Shown in pieces: positions 8,548 to 18,310 of a stretch of DNA of 64,000 bases (the stretch's first letter is position 1; every line of letters begins with the position of its first letter). A model generated the notes under the pieces. It made no database searches. It had not been told where the DNA came from and saw only the letters and a list, made by a program, of their open reading frames with translations. The stretch lies in contig JADFOK010000008.1 of assembly GCA_022562895.1 (NCBI GenBank), positions 26,749-90,748 of the forward strand. Reading direction: 5' to 3'. A program made the position numbers and the translations under genes. The stretch comes from Bacteroidota bacterium (GTDB taxonomy: Bacteria; Bacteroidota; Bacteroidia; Flavobacteriales; Flavobacteriaceae).

Positions 8548-9495
8548 TTATTTTAATGCACCCAGATATCTTTCAGAATCTAAGGCAGCCATACATCCTG
8601 TACCTGCAGCAGTTACTGCTTGACGGTATTCTTTATCTTGAACATCCCCACAAGCAAATACCCCAGGTAAATTGGTTTTTGTAGATTTTCCTTTAGTAAT
8701 AATATATCCAACATCATCCATATCTAATACCCCATTAAATAAACCAGTATTTGGCTTATGTCCAATGGCAATAAAAACTCCTGTTACATCAATAACCTTT
8801 TTTTCTCCAGTTTTATTATTTTTAACACGAACTCCTTCTACAACACTTTCACCTAATACTTCGTCAATTTCTGTATTAAAGAGTACGGTCAAATTCTTTG
8901 TATTATTAACCCTTTTTTGCATAGCTTTAGAGGCCCTCATATAGTCTTTTCTAACAAGTATAGTAACCGTTTTACAAATATTAGACAAGTAGGTTGCTTC
9001 TTCAGCTGCAGTATCACCTGCTCCAACTACAACAACATCTTGCTTTCTGTAAAAGAAACCATCGCAAGTTGCACAAGCAGATACACCACCGCCTATTAAT
9101 CGTTGTTCGCTCTCTATTCCTAAATATTTTGCAGTTGCACCTGTAGAAATAATTATAGTTTCAGCTTCAATTTGTTTTGAACCGTCAACAATAACCTTAT
9201 GAATCCCTCCTACTTCATCACTTAATGTCACTGCTGTAACCATCCCTAATCTAACATCGGTACCAAATCGTTCCGCTTGATTCTGTAAATGAACCATCAT
9301 AGTAGGGCCGTCAACCCCATCGGGATAACCGGGAAAGTTATCTACTTCGGTAGTAGTGGTCAATTGGCCCCCAGGCTCCAATCCAGTATATAACACAGGT
9401 TTTAATTCGGCTCTTGAAGCATATATAGCAGCAGTATATCCTGCCGGTCCAGAGCCAATAATCAAACATTTTATTCTTTCAATTGTTTCAGACAT
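8548..9495 (-). CDS. trxB: Thioredoxin-disulfide reductase
   Basis: 315 residues, normal for the low-molecular-weight enzyme. FAD-binding GSGPAGYTAAIYASRA (14-29), redox site CATC (Cys141, Cys144), NADPH-binding VVGAGDTAAEEA and the second FAD motif GVFACGDVQD are all present. It passes electrons from NADPH to thioredoxin in the cytoplasm. It stands alone between convergent ade and divergent acs. No clear TAnnTTTG promoter was found in its leader. Confidence 0.97.
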   Translation of the reverse strand: MSETIERIKCLIIGSGPAGYTAAIYASRAELKPVLYTGLEPGGQLTTTTEVDNFPGYPDGVDGPTMMVHLQNQAERFGTDVRLGMVTAVTLSDEVGGIHKVIVDGSKQIEAETIIISTGATAKYLGIESEQRLIGGGVSACATCDGFFYRKQDVVVVGAGDTAAEEATYLSNICKTVTILVRKDYMRASKAMQKRVNNTKNLTVLFNTEIDEVLGESVVEGVRVKNNKTGEKKVIDVTGVFIAIGHKPNTGLFNGVLDMDDVGYIITKGKSTKTNLPGVFACGDVQDKEYRQAVTAAGTGCMAALDSERYLGALK

Positions 9496-9672
9496 ATTGT
9501 TATTATTCTAAATATTTTAGACTGTAAAAGTAGCAACTTTAGTGAAAACCTTACAGTGAAAGTTATTAAGAATTATTATTCGTCGATTGGATTTTCTTAT
9601 TATCAATTATATAATCTATTCCTGTTAGTATTTTAAAAAATTCTTACATTTAGTTTTTTAACAAAATTATAA

Positions 9673-11574
9673 ATGATTCACAACCTAAAAATTAATTCTG
9701 AAGAAGAATATTATAGCACCTATAAAAGGAGTATTGAAAATCCGGAATTATTTTGGGACGAAATTGCTGAAAACTTTCTCTGGCAAAAAAAATGGACAAA
9801 AACTTTGGAGTGGGATTTCACAATTCCTAAAGTGAAATGGTTTATAGGTGGAAAACTCAATATAACAGAAAATTGCCTGGATAGGTATTTAAATTCACAA
9901 GGTGACAAAACTGCAATTATTTGGGAACCAAATAACCCTAATGAATTTTCAAAACATATAACATATAAAGAATTACACAAACTAGTATGTAGGTTTGCCA
10001 ACGTACTTAAAAATAATAATATCAAAAAAAGAGATCGGGTTTGTATATATATGCCTATGATTCCTGAATTGGCTATTGCTATGCTTGCTTGTGCTCGTAT
10101 AGGAGCAATTCACTCCATTGTTTTTGCAGGTTTTTCTAGTAAAGCTATTGCTAATCGCATTAACGATTCCTCTTGTAAAATGTTGATTACAACAAACGAA
10201 ATGTACCGTGGAACAAAAACGATTCCACTTAAAGAAATTTGTGATGAAGCATTAAAAGATTGTCCATCAATTGAAAAAGTGATTGTCTTTAAACGTACCA
10301 ATGCTATTACAATAATGGATCAAAATAGAGATGTATTTTGGCATAAGGAAATTGAAAAAGTGAATGATATTAATACTGCTGAAATAATGGACGCTGAAGA
10401 TGAACTCTTCATATTGTATACCTCGGGATCTACAGGTAAACCTAAAGGAATGGTTCACACCACGGGAGGGTATATGGTAGGAATCACCTATACTTTTTTA
10501 AATGTATTTCAGGTGTTACAAGACGACATATATTGGTGTACAGCAGATATTGGTTGGATAACCGGACATAGTTATATTATTTATGGGCCACTTTGTGCCG
10601 GTGCTACCACAGTTATGTTTGAAGGTGTGCCTTCCTATCCCGATTATGGCAGGTTTTGGCAAATAGTCGAAAAACATAAAATTACGCATTTTTATACGGC
10701 ACCAACTGCGATTCGTACTTTGGAAAAACAATCGCTTTCCTTTATCGAGACACACGATATTTCAAGCTTAAAAGTTTTGGGAAGTGTAGGTGAACCTATA
10801 AATGAAGAAGCTTGGCAATGGTATCATAATAATATAGGGAAAGGAAATATTCCAATAGTTGATACATGGTGGCAAACAGAAACAGGTGCGATTATGATTT
10901 CTTCTCTTGCCGGAATTACCAAAGAAAAGCCCACTTATACAACTTTGCCTATGCCTGGTGTTCAACCCGTTTTAATGAATGATGAAGGTAATGTAATTGA
11001 AGAGAAAAATGCAGAAGGCAGACTAGCCATTAAATTCCCTTGGCCCTCAATGGCACGTACTATATGGGGAAACCATATACGTTATAAAGAAGTCTATTTC
11101 TCAACTTTTAATAATAAATATTTTACCGGAGATGGTGCTCTACGAGATGAAAACGAATACTACAGAATAACAGGAAGAGTAGATGATATTGTTATTGTCT
11201 CTGGGCATAATTTAGGAACTGCCCCAATCGAAAACGCTGTTAACGAACATCCTAAAGTTGTTGAAAGTGCTATAGTGGGTTTTCCACATGAGATTAAAGG
11301 TAACGCATTATATGGTTTTGTTATTTTATACCAAAGTGAAGATGCATCATCAGAATTGAAAGTTGAAATTAACAAAGTAATTTCAACTGATATTGGCCCA
11401 ATTGCAAAGTTGGACAAAATTCAGTTTGTTGAAGGTTTACCTAAAACACGAAGTGGTAAAATAATGCGAAGAATTCTTAGAAAAATTGCCTGTAATGAAA
11501 TTTCAAATCTTGGAGATATTTCCACATTGTTAAATCCTGAAGTGATTGAAGCTATTAAAGAGAATTCTTTATAA
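9673..11574 (+). CDS. acs: Acetyl-CoA synthetase (acetate-CoA ligase, AMP-forming)
   Basis: 633 residues. The AMP-binding core YTSGSTGKPKGMVHTTGG, the WWQTETG motif and the C-terminal KTRSGKIMRRILRKIA are intact. The last contains the catalytic, acetylation-prone lysine (Lys596). It activates acetate to acetyl-CoA, feeding the TCA cycle and, in this neighbourhood, acyl-CoA metabolism. The ATG at 9673 gives a normal N-terminus with the ENPELFWDEIA segment of the family. Transcribed alone; the tRNA downstream is on the opposite strand. Confidence 0.96.
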   Translation: MIHNLKINSEEEYYSTYKRSIENPELFWDEIAENFLWQKKWTKTLEWDFTIPKVKWFIGGKLNITENCLDRYLNSQGDKTAIIWEPNNPNEFSKHITYKELHKLVCRFANVLKNNNIKKRDRVCIYMPMIPELAIAMLACARIGAIHSIVFAGFSSKAIANRINDSSCKMLITTNEMYRGTKTIPLKEICDEALKDCPSIEKVIVFKRTNAITIMDQNRDVFWHKEIEKVNDINTAEIMDAEDELFILYTSGSTGKPKGMVHTTGGYMVGITYTFLNVFQVLQDDIYWCTADIGWITGHSYIIYGPLCAGATTVMFEGVPSYPDYGRFWQIVEKHKITHFYTAPTAIRTLEKQSLSFIETHDISSLKVLGSVGEPINEEAWQWYHNNIGKGNIPIVDTWWQTETGAIMISSLAGITKEKPTYTTLPMPGVQPVLMNDEGNVIEEKNAEGRLAIKFPWPSMARTIWGNHIRYKEVYFSTFNNKYFTGDGALRDENEYYRITGRVDDIVIVSGHNLGTAPIENAVNEHPKVVESAIVGFPHEIKGNALYGFVILYQSEDASSELKVEINKVISTDIGPIAKLDKIQFVEGLPKTRSGKIMRRILRKIACNEISNLGDISTLLNPEVIEAIKENSL

Positions 11575-11642
11575 AAAGTGTAAGCTAACTACTTAACTTT
11601 TTTGTTTTCACTTCAGTATTGAAGCAAATTTCAACCTTGTTC

Positions 11643-11673
11643 AAAAAAAAAGCTGAACAATTGTTCAGCTTTC
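11643..11673 (-). terminator. Intrinsic terminator downstream of tRNA-Pro
   Basis: AGCTGAACAATTGTTCAGCT (11651-11670) is a perfect 20-base palindrome. On the - strand it is followed by a run of T (A run at 11643-11650), a textbook terminator 6-8 bases after the tRNA. It could also stop acs transcription less efficiently. Confidence 0.85.
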
Positions 11674-11678
11674 ACCGG

Positions 11679-11752
11679 TCGGGATGACAGGATTTGAACC
11701 TGCGACCCTACGCCCCCCAGACGTATACGCTACCAGACTGCGCCACATCCCG
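11679..11752 (-). tRNA. tRNA-Pro (anticodon GGG)
   Basis: On the - strand, the acceptor stem CGGGATG pairs with CATCCCG and the discriminator is A. The D arm contains GGCGCAGTCTGGTAGCG. The anticodon stem is TACGT/GCGTA with one T-G pair, and the loop CTGGGGG gives anticodon GGG. The T arm is GCAGGTTCAAATCCTGT. 74 bases; no CCA is encoded. Read by eye without a covariance model. Confidence 0.95.
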
Positions 11753-11842
11753 AAAATGTGCTGCAAAAATATATAATTTAAAAAGCCCAACAAACAAGTT
11801 TGTGTTTTTTATTATAAGCATTAAAAAAACCGTAATTCTCAT

Positions 11843-11850
11843 TACATTTG
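11843..11850 (+). promoter_or_regulatory. Candidate -7 element for the udk-mutase operon
   Basis: TACATTTG, full TAnnTTTG match, 16 bases before ATG 11867. No TTG at -33. It would drive the seven-gene run from udk to the SDR gene. Confidence 0.48.
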
Positions 11851-11866
11851 TAAAAACATATTGATT

Positions 11867-12475
11867 ATGCTCATCATTGGCATCGCAGGAGGTACAGGAA
11901 GTGGTAAAACCAGCGTAGTTGAACAAATTGTGGAAGATCTCCCAAAGGACGAAGTATGTGTGATTTCACAAGATTCGTATTACAAAGACACTAGTAACCT
12001 AAATTATAAAGAACGACAAAAAATTAATTTCGATCATCCACAAGCCATCGATTTTGATTTATTGGTTAACCACCTCATCGAATTAAAGAAAGGAAACTCT
12101 ATTGAACAGCCCATATATTCTTTTGTTGAACATAATCGTATTAAAGATACCCTTAAAACCGATCCTAAAAAAGTTGTGATTGTAGAAGGAATATTAATCC
12201 TTACAAACCCCGAATTAAGAGACATGTTTGAAATAAAGGTTTATGTCCATGCAGATAGTGATGAGCGTCTTATTAGAAGATTAAAACGTGATATGGCAGA
12301 ACGGGGAAGGAGTTTGGAAGAAATCTTAAATCGTTATCAAACCACATTAAAACCTATGCATCAACAATTTATTGAACCTTCAAAAGAGTTTGCCGATATA
12401 ATCATTCCAACAAATCGTTATAACACTGTAGGCGTAGAGGTAATACGAAATATTATTCATCAAAGATTAGTGTAG
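11867..12475 (+). CDS. udk: Uridine kinase
   Basis: 202 residues from ATG 11867; an in-frame TTG two codons earlier is less likely. Walker A GGTGSGKT lies at residues 8-15, and the SQDSYYKD and FDHPQAIDFDLL segments are uridine-kinase hallmarks. It phosphorylates uridine and cytidine to UMP and CMP in pyrimidine salvage. Seven bases separate it from the FtsB-like gene, so it probably leads that operon. Confidence 0.95.
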   Translation: MLIIGIAGGTGSGKTSVVEQIVEDLPKDEVCVISQDSYYKDTSNLNYKERQKINFDHPQAIDFDLLVNHLIELKKGNSIEQPIYSFVEHNRIKDTLKTDPKKVVIVEGILILTNPELRDMFEIKVYVHADSDERLIRRLKRDMAERGRSLEEILNRYQTTLKPMHQQFIEPSKEFADIIIPTNRYNTVGVEVIRNIIHQRLV

Positions 12476-12482
12476 TTTTAAA

Positions 12483-12818
12483 GTGAAATTTTCAGAAATA
12501 AAAAATAAAAATTGGTTTAAAGTTCTCAGTAATAAATATTTACTAATTCTTCTCTTATTTATTGCTTGGATGTTTTTTTTCGATACCAATTCTTTTTTTA
12601 TTCATGATGAATTAAACAAAGACATTAAAACCCTTGAAAAAAATAAAGAATTCTATAAAAATGAAATAAAAAGTGATAAAATTTTTATAGAAAAAATGAA
12701 AGATACCAACGAACTTGAAAAATTTGCGCGAGAAAAATATTTTTTAAAAAAAGAAAACGAAGATATCTATATTATCGAAGACATGGACAGTCTGAAAAAT
12801 AGGAAATCAAATGAGTGA
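12483..12818 (+). CDS. FtsB/DivIC-like septum formation initiator protein
   Basis: 111 residues. A single membrane helix at ~19-33 is followed by a coiled coil (~40-85, KDIKTLEKNKEFYKNEI), then ELEKFAREKYFLKKENEDIYII. That is the DivIC/FtsB signature ending in a short FAREKY-like region. It is a bitopic division protein, likely in the FtsQLB-type complex at the septum. The start is GTG 12483. It overlaps mutA by eight bases (ATGAGTGA). Confidence 0.88.
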   Translation: MKFSEIKNKNWFKVLSNKYLLILLLFIAWMFFFDTNSFFIHDELNKDIKTLEKNKEFYKNEIKSDKIFIEKMKDTNELEKFAREKYFLKKENEDIYIIEDMDSLKNRKSNE

Positions 12819-14208
12819 GTTTTTATTTAAAGAATTCAATAACGTTTCCGCTAAAGAATGGAAACAAAAAATTCAATTCGATCTTAAAGGAGAAGACTAT
12901 AACGAAAAACTCATTTGGCAAAGCAATGAAGGAATAAATGTAAGACCCTTTTATCATCAAGACGATTTTAAAGAGGAATTCATTCCAATACCCGGTTATC
13001 CTCAATCCTGGAAAATCGCTCAAGAAATTTTTATTGAAAATGAGACCATTGTCAATAAAATTTTATGTGACGCTGTAAAGCGAGGTGCAGAAGCTGTTTT
13101 CCTTACTGCTGAGAAAGATTTTTCATTTGAAATTCTTTTCAATGAATTTTCTTTTTCTGAAATTCCTATCTATTTTAATTTTAAATTTCATTCGGAAGAG
13201 TTCATTCTAAATTTGAAGCAATTTCTGTCAGACCTGCCTGCCGGACAGGCAGGAAAAAAGGCAAGGGTATATTATAATATTGACATTATAGGAAACCTTG
13301 CTCAAACTGGAAACTGGTTCTATAACCTGAAACAAGACCACACAATCCTCGAAAATATTATATCTAATGATTCAACTCAACCAATAATTGGTGTTGATAC
13401 TTCTATTTACCAAAATGCCGGTGCGAATATTGTACAACAACTTGCTTATGCCTTAGCACATGCAAATGAATATTTAAACCATTTTAAAAATAAGCTTGAT
13501 ATTTCATCAGAGAGTTTCATCACCTTCCATATTGCAATAGGTGCTAATTATTTCTTCGAAATTGCTAAAATTAGAGCATTACGAAAACTATATGCGGCTT
13601 TAGCTTTAGAATATAATATTTCTGAAAACTGCCATATAATAGCAAAACCATCAAAAAGGAATAAAACCATATACGACTACAATGTTAATATGCTTCGTAC
13701 TACTACCGAATATATGAGTGCAGTTATGGGTGGTTCTAACACAATTTGTAGTTTACCATATGACTCATTATACCATAAGAGTAATGTATTTGGAGAACGT
13801 ATTGGGCGTAACCAACTCCTTATTTTAAAATCAGAAAGTTATTTCGATTTAAAAGACAACCCAACAGATGGTACATATTATATTGAAAGCCTTACAATTC
13901 AGTTAGCCGAGAAGGCTTTATCTCTTTTTAAAAACATAGAAAAAAATGGAGGTTTTCTTAAGCAATTAAAAGATGGAACTATTCAAAGAAAAATAAAAGA
14001 AAGTGCAGAAAAAGAACAGAAACTATTTGATTCCAAAGAAATTGTACTCCTGGGTACAAATAAATATCCAAACCCTAACGATAAAATGAAAAATGACCTG
14101 GAGTTATTTCCATTTGTAAAAACCAAAATAAGAAAAACACTAATTGAGCCCTTGTTAGAAAAAAGACTCTCAGAAAAAATAGAACAAGAACGATTAGACA
14201 ATGAATAA
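12811..14208 (+). CDS. mutA: Methylmalonyl-CoA mutase small (beta) subunit
   Basis: 465 residues. The TIM-barrel part (FKEFNNVSAKEWKQKI, GVDTSIYQNAGANIVQQLA, TTTEYMSAVMGGSNTI) matches the non-catalytic small subunit. It pairs with the large subunit encoded two genes downstream to isomerise methylmalonyl-CoA and succinyl-CoA. Residues 141-148 (DLPAGQAG) look like an in-frame insertion made by a GC-rich palindrome at 13233-13253. There is no B12-binding C-terminal domain of the catalytic kind, as expected for this Bacteroidetes-type small subunit. Eight-base overlaps with both neighbours imply coupled translation. Confidence 0.93.
   Translation: MSEFLFKEFNNVSAKEWKQKIQFDLKGEDYNEKLIWQSNEGINVRPFYHQDDFKEEFIPIPGYPQSWKIAQEIFIENETIVNKILCDAVKRGAEAVFLTAEKDFSFEILFNEFSFSEIPIYFNFKFHSEEFILNLKQFLSDLPAGQAGKKARVYYNIDIIGNLAQTGNWFYNLKQDHTILENIISNDSTQPIIGVDTSIYQNAGANIVQQLAYALAHANEYLNHFKNKLDISSESFITFHIAIGANYFFEIAKIRALRKLYAALALEYNISENCHIIAKPSKRNKTIYDYNVNMLRTTTEYMSAVMGGSNTICSLPYDSLYHKSNVFGERIGRNQLLILKSESYFDLKDNPTDGTYYIESLTIQLAEKALSLFKNIEKNGGFLKQLKDGTIQRKIKESAEKEQKLFDSKEIVLLGTNKYPNPNDKMKNDLELFPFVKTKIRKTLIEPLLEKRLSEKIEQERLDNE
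13233..13253. repeat. REP-like GC-rich palindrome within mutA
   Basis: CCTGCCTG (13233-13240) and CAGGCAGG (13246-13253) form a perfect 8-base stem around CCGGA. The GC content stands out from the AT-rich gene around it. It encodes LPAGQAG in frame. I recall short palindromes of this type as dispersed repeats in Bacteroidetes genomes; no second full copy is visible in this window. Confidence 0.7.
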
Positions 14209-14800
14209 AATGAAAAATACTTTTTTTATAGTAATTGTAGTAACTATTTATTTTAGCTGTGAAGAACCTTTGGAGTATAAGTTTCAAAACAGGGAACAGT
14301 TAATAGATTGTCATGGAGTTGATAATAAATTAGTACACGAGGCATTATATAGCTTTGAAGATGATATCGCATCTTATTATAACAATAGCTTAGAACCAGG
14401 ATTTTTAAATTATGATTATGGGTATGCTAGATATATTTATAAAGGTGCTTTGGGAGAAGCTGATTACAAAAAAATAGTCTCAAATTATTCTATTAAGGTT
14501 TTGAAACGACTACTTCAAGAAAAAGAACTTTGGAATAAAACAACAGGAGAAAGTAAATTAAATTATAAAAGTGAATTTGTAAATTGCTTAATTAATAACA
14601 TAAACAACAAAGACATTAAAAAAACTCTTCTTTCTAATAGAGAAGTAAATTCATTAAATCCTAAAATTCTAGCAGTCGTATATAGAATAAATATACGTGA
14701 TGCCCATACGGACAAATATTTTGCAATGTTTTTAGCCCTGGACACTTATTATCAATATATTATAGATATTGATTTTACGGAAATCAATACAAATGAGTAG
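14201..14800 (+). CDS. Uncharacterised lipoprotein between the mutase subunits
   Basis: 199 residues. Residues 1-20 form a signal peptide ending YFSCEEP, a plausible lipobox for Bacteroidetes though with bulky residues at -2 and -3. ATG 14210 is an alternative start three codons later. The rest is helical and polar with no recognisable domain; segments such as [15 protein letters not shown] and [18 protein letters not shown] are distinctive. It overlaps mutA by eight bases (ATGAATAA) and mutB by eight (ATGAGTAG). Being locked between two cytoplasmic enzyme subunits is odd for a lipoprotein. Function unknown. Confidence 0.75.
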   Translation: MNKMKNTFFIVIVVTIYFSCEEPLEYKFQNREQLIDCHGVDNKLVHEALYSFEDDIASYYNNSLEPGFLNYDYGYARYIYKGALGEADYKKIVSNYSIKVLKRLLQEKELWNKTTGESKLNYKSEFVNCLINNINNKDIKKTLLSNREVNSLNPKILAVVYRINIRDAHTDKYFAMFLALDTYYQYIIDIDFTEINTNE

Positions 14801-16862
14801 AAAGAATCTACAGCATATGACTTTTTCAAAAGAAAACGTCACACCGAATAAAAATTTGGGAACTCAACGGCCTATAAACTTCGTTGCCGGTATCCCTCCC
14901 TATTTACGTGGCCCTTATTCAACTATGTATGTTAGAAGACCTTGGACTATACGCCAATATGCAGGTTTTTCTACTGCTGAAGAAAGTAATGCCTTTTACA
15001 AAAGGAATCTTGCTGATGGACAAAAAGGACTTTCTATTGCTTTCGATTTAGCTACACATCGTGGTTACGACAGTGATCATGAACGTGTGGTTGGGGATGT
15101 AGGAAAAGCGGGTGTTGCCATTGACAGTGTTGAAGATATGAAGATTTTATTCAATCAAATACCTTTGGATAAAATGAGTGTATCTATGACAATGAATGGT
15201 GCTGTTCTACCAATAATGGCATTTTACATTGTAGCTGCGGAAGAACAAGGAGTCCCAAGTAAAGCACTTTCCGGTACCATACAAAACGATATTTTAAAGG
15301 AGTTTATGGTTAGAAATACATATATCTATCCGCCAGGTCCTTCTATGGTAATTATGAGTGATATCGTTAAGTTTGTCACTTTGAAAATGCCAAAATATAA
15401 CCCAATTTCTGTTTCCGGTTACCATATGCAAGAAGCCGGTGCTACCTGTGAAATTGAATTAGCATATACACTGGCAGATGGTTTAGAATATATACGAACC
15501 TTATTAAAATCTGGTTTAGATATCGATTCTTTCGCACCACGTATTTCTTTCTTTTGGGCAATTGGGATGAATCATTTTAAGGAAATAGCCAAATTACGTG
15601 CAGCAAGAATGCTTTGGGCAAAAATGGTTAAACAATTTAAACCTAAAAATCAAAGATCATTATCCTTAAGAGTTCATTGTCAAACAAGTGGATGGAGTTT
15701 AACCCAACAGGACCCTTTTAATAATATAGCAAGAACTTGTATAGAAGCTACTGCTGCTGTTTTTGGCGGCACACAATCTCTACATACGAATGCGCTTGAT
15801 GAAGCGATTGCACTTCCAACCGATTTTTCTGCCAGAATAGCCAGAAATACACAAATTTACATTCAAGAAGAAACACAAATTACAAAAACTGTCGATCCTT
15901 GGGCAGGAAGTTATTATATAGAGAACTTAACTGAAAACATTGCTCAAAAAGCTTGGAAATTAATACAAGAAGTGGAAGAACTTGGGGGTATGACCAAAGC
16001 CATCGAAGCCGGTATTCCTAAACTTCGCATTGAAGAAGCCGCTGCTCGAAAACAAGCCAGAATAGATAGCGGACAAGATATTATCGTTGGAGTAAACAAA
16101 TATCGCTTGAAAAAAGAAGATCCTCTTCAGATTCTTGACGTTGACAATCAAAAAGTACGATTAACTCAAATAGAACGTTTAGAACTAATTAAATCTGAAA
16201 GAAATACACAAAAAGTAACTAAATCATTATCGAAATTAACCCAATGTGCTAAAACAGGTGATGGAAATTTATTAACTTTAGCTATTGAAGCGGCTCGTGA
16301 AAGGGCAACTTTGGGTGAAATTTCGAATGCATTGGAAAAAGAATTTGGAAGACATAAAGCACAAATTAAATCTTTTAGTGGCGTGTATAGTAAAGAAATA
16401 AAAAAAGACCCCTCTTTTGAAAAGGCAAGAAAACTTGCTAACAAATTTGCTGATTTAGAGGGAAGGCGTCCTCGTATTATGATTGCCAAAATGGGACAGG
16501 ACGGTCACGATCGTGGTGCCAAAGTAGTTGCAACAGGTTATGCTGATGTAGGATTTGACGTAGATATAGGTCCATTATTTCAAACTCCAAATGAAGCGGC
16601 TCAACAAGCAGTAGAAAACGATGTGCATATTCTGGGTATTTCTTCTCTTGCAGCGGGGCACAAAACACTGGTGCCTCAGGTTATTGAAGAATTAAAAAAA
16701 CAGGGACGCGAAGATATTATGGTGATTGTTGGGGGAGTTATTCCTCCACAGGATTATTCGTTTTTATTCGATGCAGGAGCGGTCGCCATTTATGGTCCTG
16801 GTACTAGAATAAGTGATACAGCTATAGATTTACTTCAGATATTGATAGATTCGGTTGATTGA
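14793..16862 (+). CDS. mutB: Methylmalonyl-CoA mutase large (alpha) subunit
   Basis: 689 residues from ATG 14793; the upstream TTG extension lies inside the preceding gene. The catalytic barrel starts with [18 protein letters not shown] and [18 protein letters not shown]. Residues ~555-685 form the cobalamin domain with DGHDRG (His572, lower axial ligand), SSLAAGH and [12 protein letters not shown]. It is the adenosylcobalamin enzyme of propionate, odd-chain and branched-chain degradation. No meaB/argK-type chaperone gene is adjacent. Confidence 0.97.
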   Translation: MSRKNLQHMTFSKENVTPNKNLGTQRPINFVAGIPPYLRGPYSTMYVRRPWTIRQYAGFSTAEESNAFYKRNLADGQKGLSIAFDLATHRGYDSDHERVVGDVGKAGVAIDSVEDMKILFNQIPLDKMSVSMTMNGAVLPIMAFYIVAAEEQGVPSKALSGTIQNDILKEFMVRNTYIYPPGPSMVIMSDIVKFVTLKMPKYNPISVSGYHMQEAGATCEIELAYTLADGLEYIRTLLKSGLDIDSFAPRISFFWAIGMNHFKEIAKLRAARMLWAKMVKQFKPKNQRSLSLRVHCQTSGWSLTQQDPFNNIARTCIEATAAVFGGTQSLHTNALDEAIALPTDFSARIARNTQIYIQEETQITKTVDPWAGSYYIENLTENIAQKAWKLIQEVEELGGMTKAIEAGIPKLRIEEAAARKQARIDSGQDIIVGVNKYRLKKEDPLQILDVDNQKVRLTQIERLELIKSERNTQKVTKSLSKLTQCAKTGDGNLLTLAIEAARERATLGEISNALEKEFGRHKAQIKSFSGVYSKEIKKDPSFEKARKLANKFADLEGRRPRIMIAKMGQDGHDRGAKVVATGYADVGFDVDIGPLFQTPNEAAQQAVENDVHILGISSLAAGHKTLVPQVIEELKKQGREDIMVIVGGVIPPQDYSFLFDAGAVAIYGPGTRISDTAIDLLQILIDSVD

Positions 16863-17400
16863 TGAAAAATATATAATAAAAACCCATCGATTAGGGTTGC
16901 GAAATTGGACACCTAGTGATATAGTTCCTTTTATTGAAATGAGTCAGGATCCAGAGGTAATGAATTATTTTCCGAAGTTACTTTCTGAAGAAGAATCAAA
17001 AGATTTTATTATTAGTATGCAAAGGCATTTTAAAGATTTTGGATTTTGTTATTTTGCGATTGACATATTAAAAAATGAAGAATTTATAGGCTTTACAGGA
17101 TTGTTACATCAAACTTTTGAAAGCGACTTTACACCTTGTGTTGATATGGGTTGGAGACTAAAACAATCAGCATGGGGAATGGGCTATGCCACTGAAGCAG
17201 CTATAGAATGTTTAAGATTTGCCTTTAATATTCTAAAACTAAATGAGGTTTATTCATTCGCTACCATTAATAATATACGCTCTGAAGCCGTGATGAAAAA
17301 AATAGGGATGAATTTTGTTGGCACGGTGCAACATCCTATGATCGTGGGTGATCATAGATTTAAACATTGTGTGGTCTATAATATTAAAAAAATAAAATAA
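16855..17400 (+). CDS. GNAT-family N-acetyltransferase (RimJ/RimL type)
   Basis: 181 residues. The start is probably TTG 16855, which overlaps mutB by eight bases (TTGATTGA); the first ATG would remove the beta1 strand. Features are [18 protein letters not shown] at the N-terminus, the acetyl-CoA loop [10 protein letters not shown] and [13 protein letters not shown], as in RimJ/RimL-like acetyltransferases. The substrate is unknown. It sits between mutB and the SDR gene in the same operon, one base from the latter. Confidence 0.88.
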   Translation: MIDEKYIIKTHRLGLRNWTPSDIVPFIEMSQDPEVMNYFPKLLSEEESKDFIISMQRHFKDFGFCYFAIDILKNEEFIGFTGLLHQTFESDFTPCVDMGWRLKQSAWGMGYATEAAIECLRFAFNILKLNEVYSFATINNIRSEAVMKKIGMNFVGTVQHPMIVGDHRFKHCVVYNIKKIK

Positions 17401-17401
17401 A

Positions 17402-18286
17402 ATGAATTATACTCAAAGAATGTTACGCGATAACGCTTTTAAAGGAAAGACTATAGTAGTAACTGGTGGTGGCAGCGGTCTGGGAAAAGCAATGACTAAA
17501 TACTTTTTGGAGTTAGGAGCTAATGTAGTTATTACTTCCAGAAATATTGAAAAACTTGAAAAAGTTAAAATAGAACTGGAAGAAAAAACTAAAGGAAAAG
17601 TATTACCTGTGGCTTGTGATGTAAGGCATTACGAACAAGTTGAAGCCATGGTAAAAACCTCAGTGAACACTTTTGGAAAAATAGATGCATTGCTAAACAA
17701 TGCTGCTGGAAATTTTATTTCACCCACCGAAAGACTTTCTGCAAATGCTTTTGATACTATTATAGATATTGTTTTAAAAGGCACTAAAAATTGTACCCTT
17801 GCTTTTGGGAAGCATTGGATTACAAACAAAGAAATAGATAAAGTAATTTTAAACATAGTAACAACCTACGCCTGGACAGGTTCTGCTTATGTTGTTCCAA
17901 GTGCTACTGCAAAAGCTGGAGTACTAGCAATGACACGTTCTTTGGCTGTGGAATGGGCAAAATACGGATTTCGTTTTAACGCCATTGCACCAGGTCCTTT
18001 CCCAACAAAAGGAGCTTGGGATAGATTACTACCAGGAAATCTAAAAGAAAAATTTGACCTTGCTAAAAAAGTTCCCTTAAAACGGGTTGGGGAGCATCAG
18101 GAACTTGCCAATTTAGCTGCGTATTTGATTTCAGACTTTTCAGCTTATATAAATGGTGAAGTCATAACCATAGATGGTGGAGAATGGTTAAAAGGGGCTG
18201 GGCAATTTAATATGTTAGATCAAATCCCGGAAGATATGTGGGATATGCTAGAAAAGATGATACGTTCTAAAAAAAGAAAATCCTAA
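17402..18286 (+). CDS. 2,4-dienoyl-CoA reductase-like short-chain dehydrogenase
   Basis: 294 residues. The cofactor motif TGGGSGLG is at 21-28 and LNNAAGNF near 98-105. The usual YxxxK is replaced by VVPSATAKAG (Lys171), the arrangement seen in mitochondrial and peroxisomal 2,4-dienoyl-CoA reductases, as is IAPGPFPTKGAWDRL. It would reduce 2,4-dienoyl-CoA with NADPH during degradation of unsaturated fatty acids. Last gene of the udk-mutase run, which fits acyl-CoA catabolism. Confidence 0.9.
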   Translation: MNYTQRMLRDNAFKGKTIVVTGGGSGLGKAMTKYFLELGANVVITSRNIEKLEKVKIELEEKTKGKVLPVACDVRHYEQVEAMVKTSVNTFGKIDALLNNAAGNFISPTERLSANAFDTIIDIVLKGTKNCTLAFGKHWITNKEIDKVILNIVTTYAWTGSAYVVPSATAKAGVLAMTRSLAVEWAKYGFRFNAIAPGPFPTKGAWDRLLPGNLKEKFDLAKKVPLKRVGEHQELANLAAYLISDFSAYINGEVITIDGGEWLKGAGQFNMLDQIPEDMWDMLEKMIRSKKRKS

Positions 18287-18310
18287 GTAAATTCATTTTA
18301 AACTTTTGTG

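Noticed and set aside
11708..11926. Open frame on the - strand across the tRNA gene
   Set aside because: It overlaps tRNA-Pro and the udk promoter and start; its sequence is the translated tRNA.
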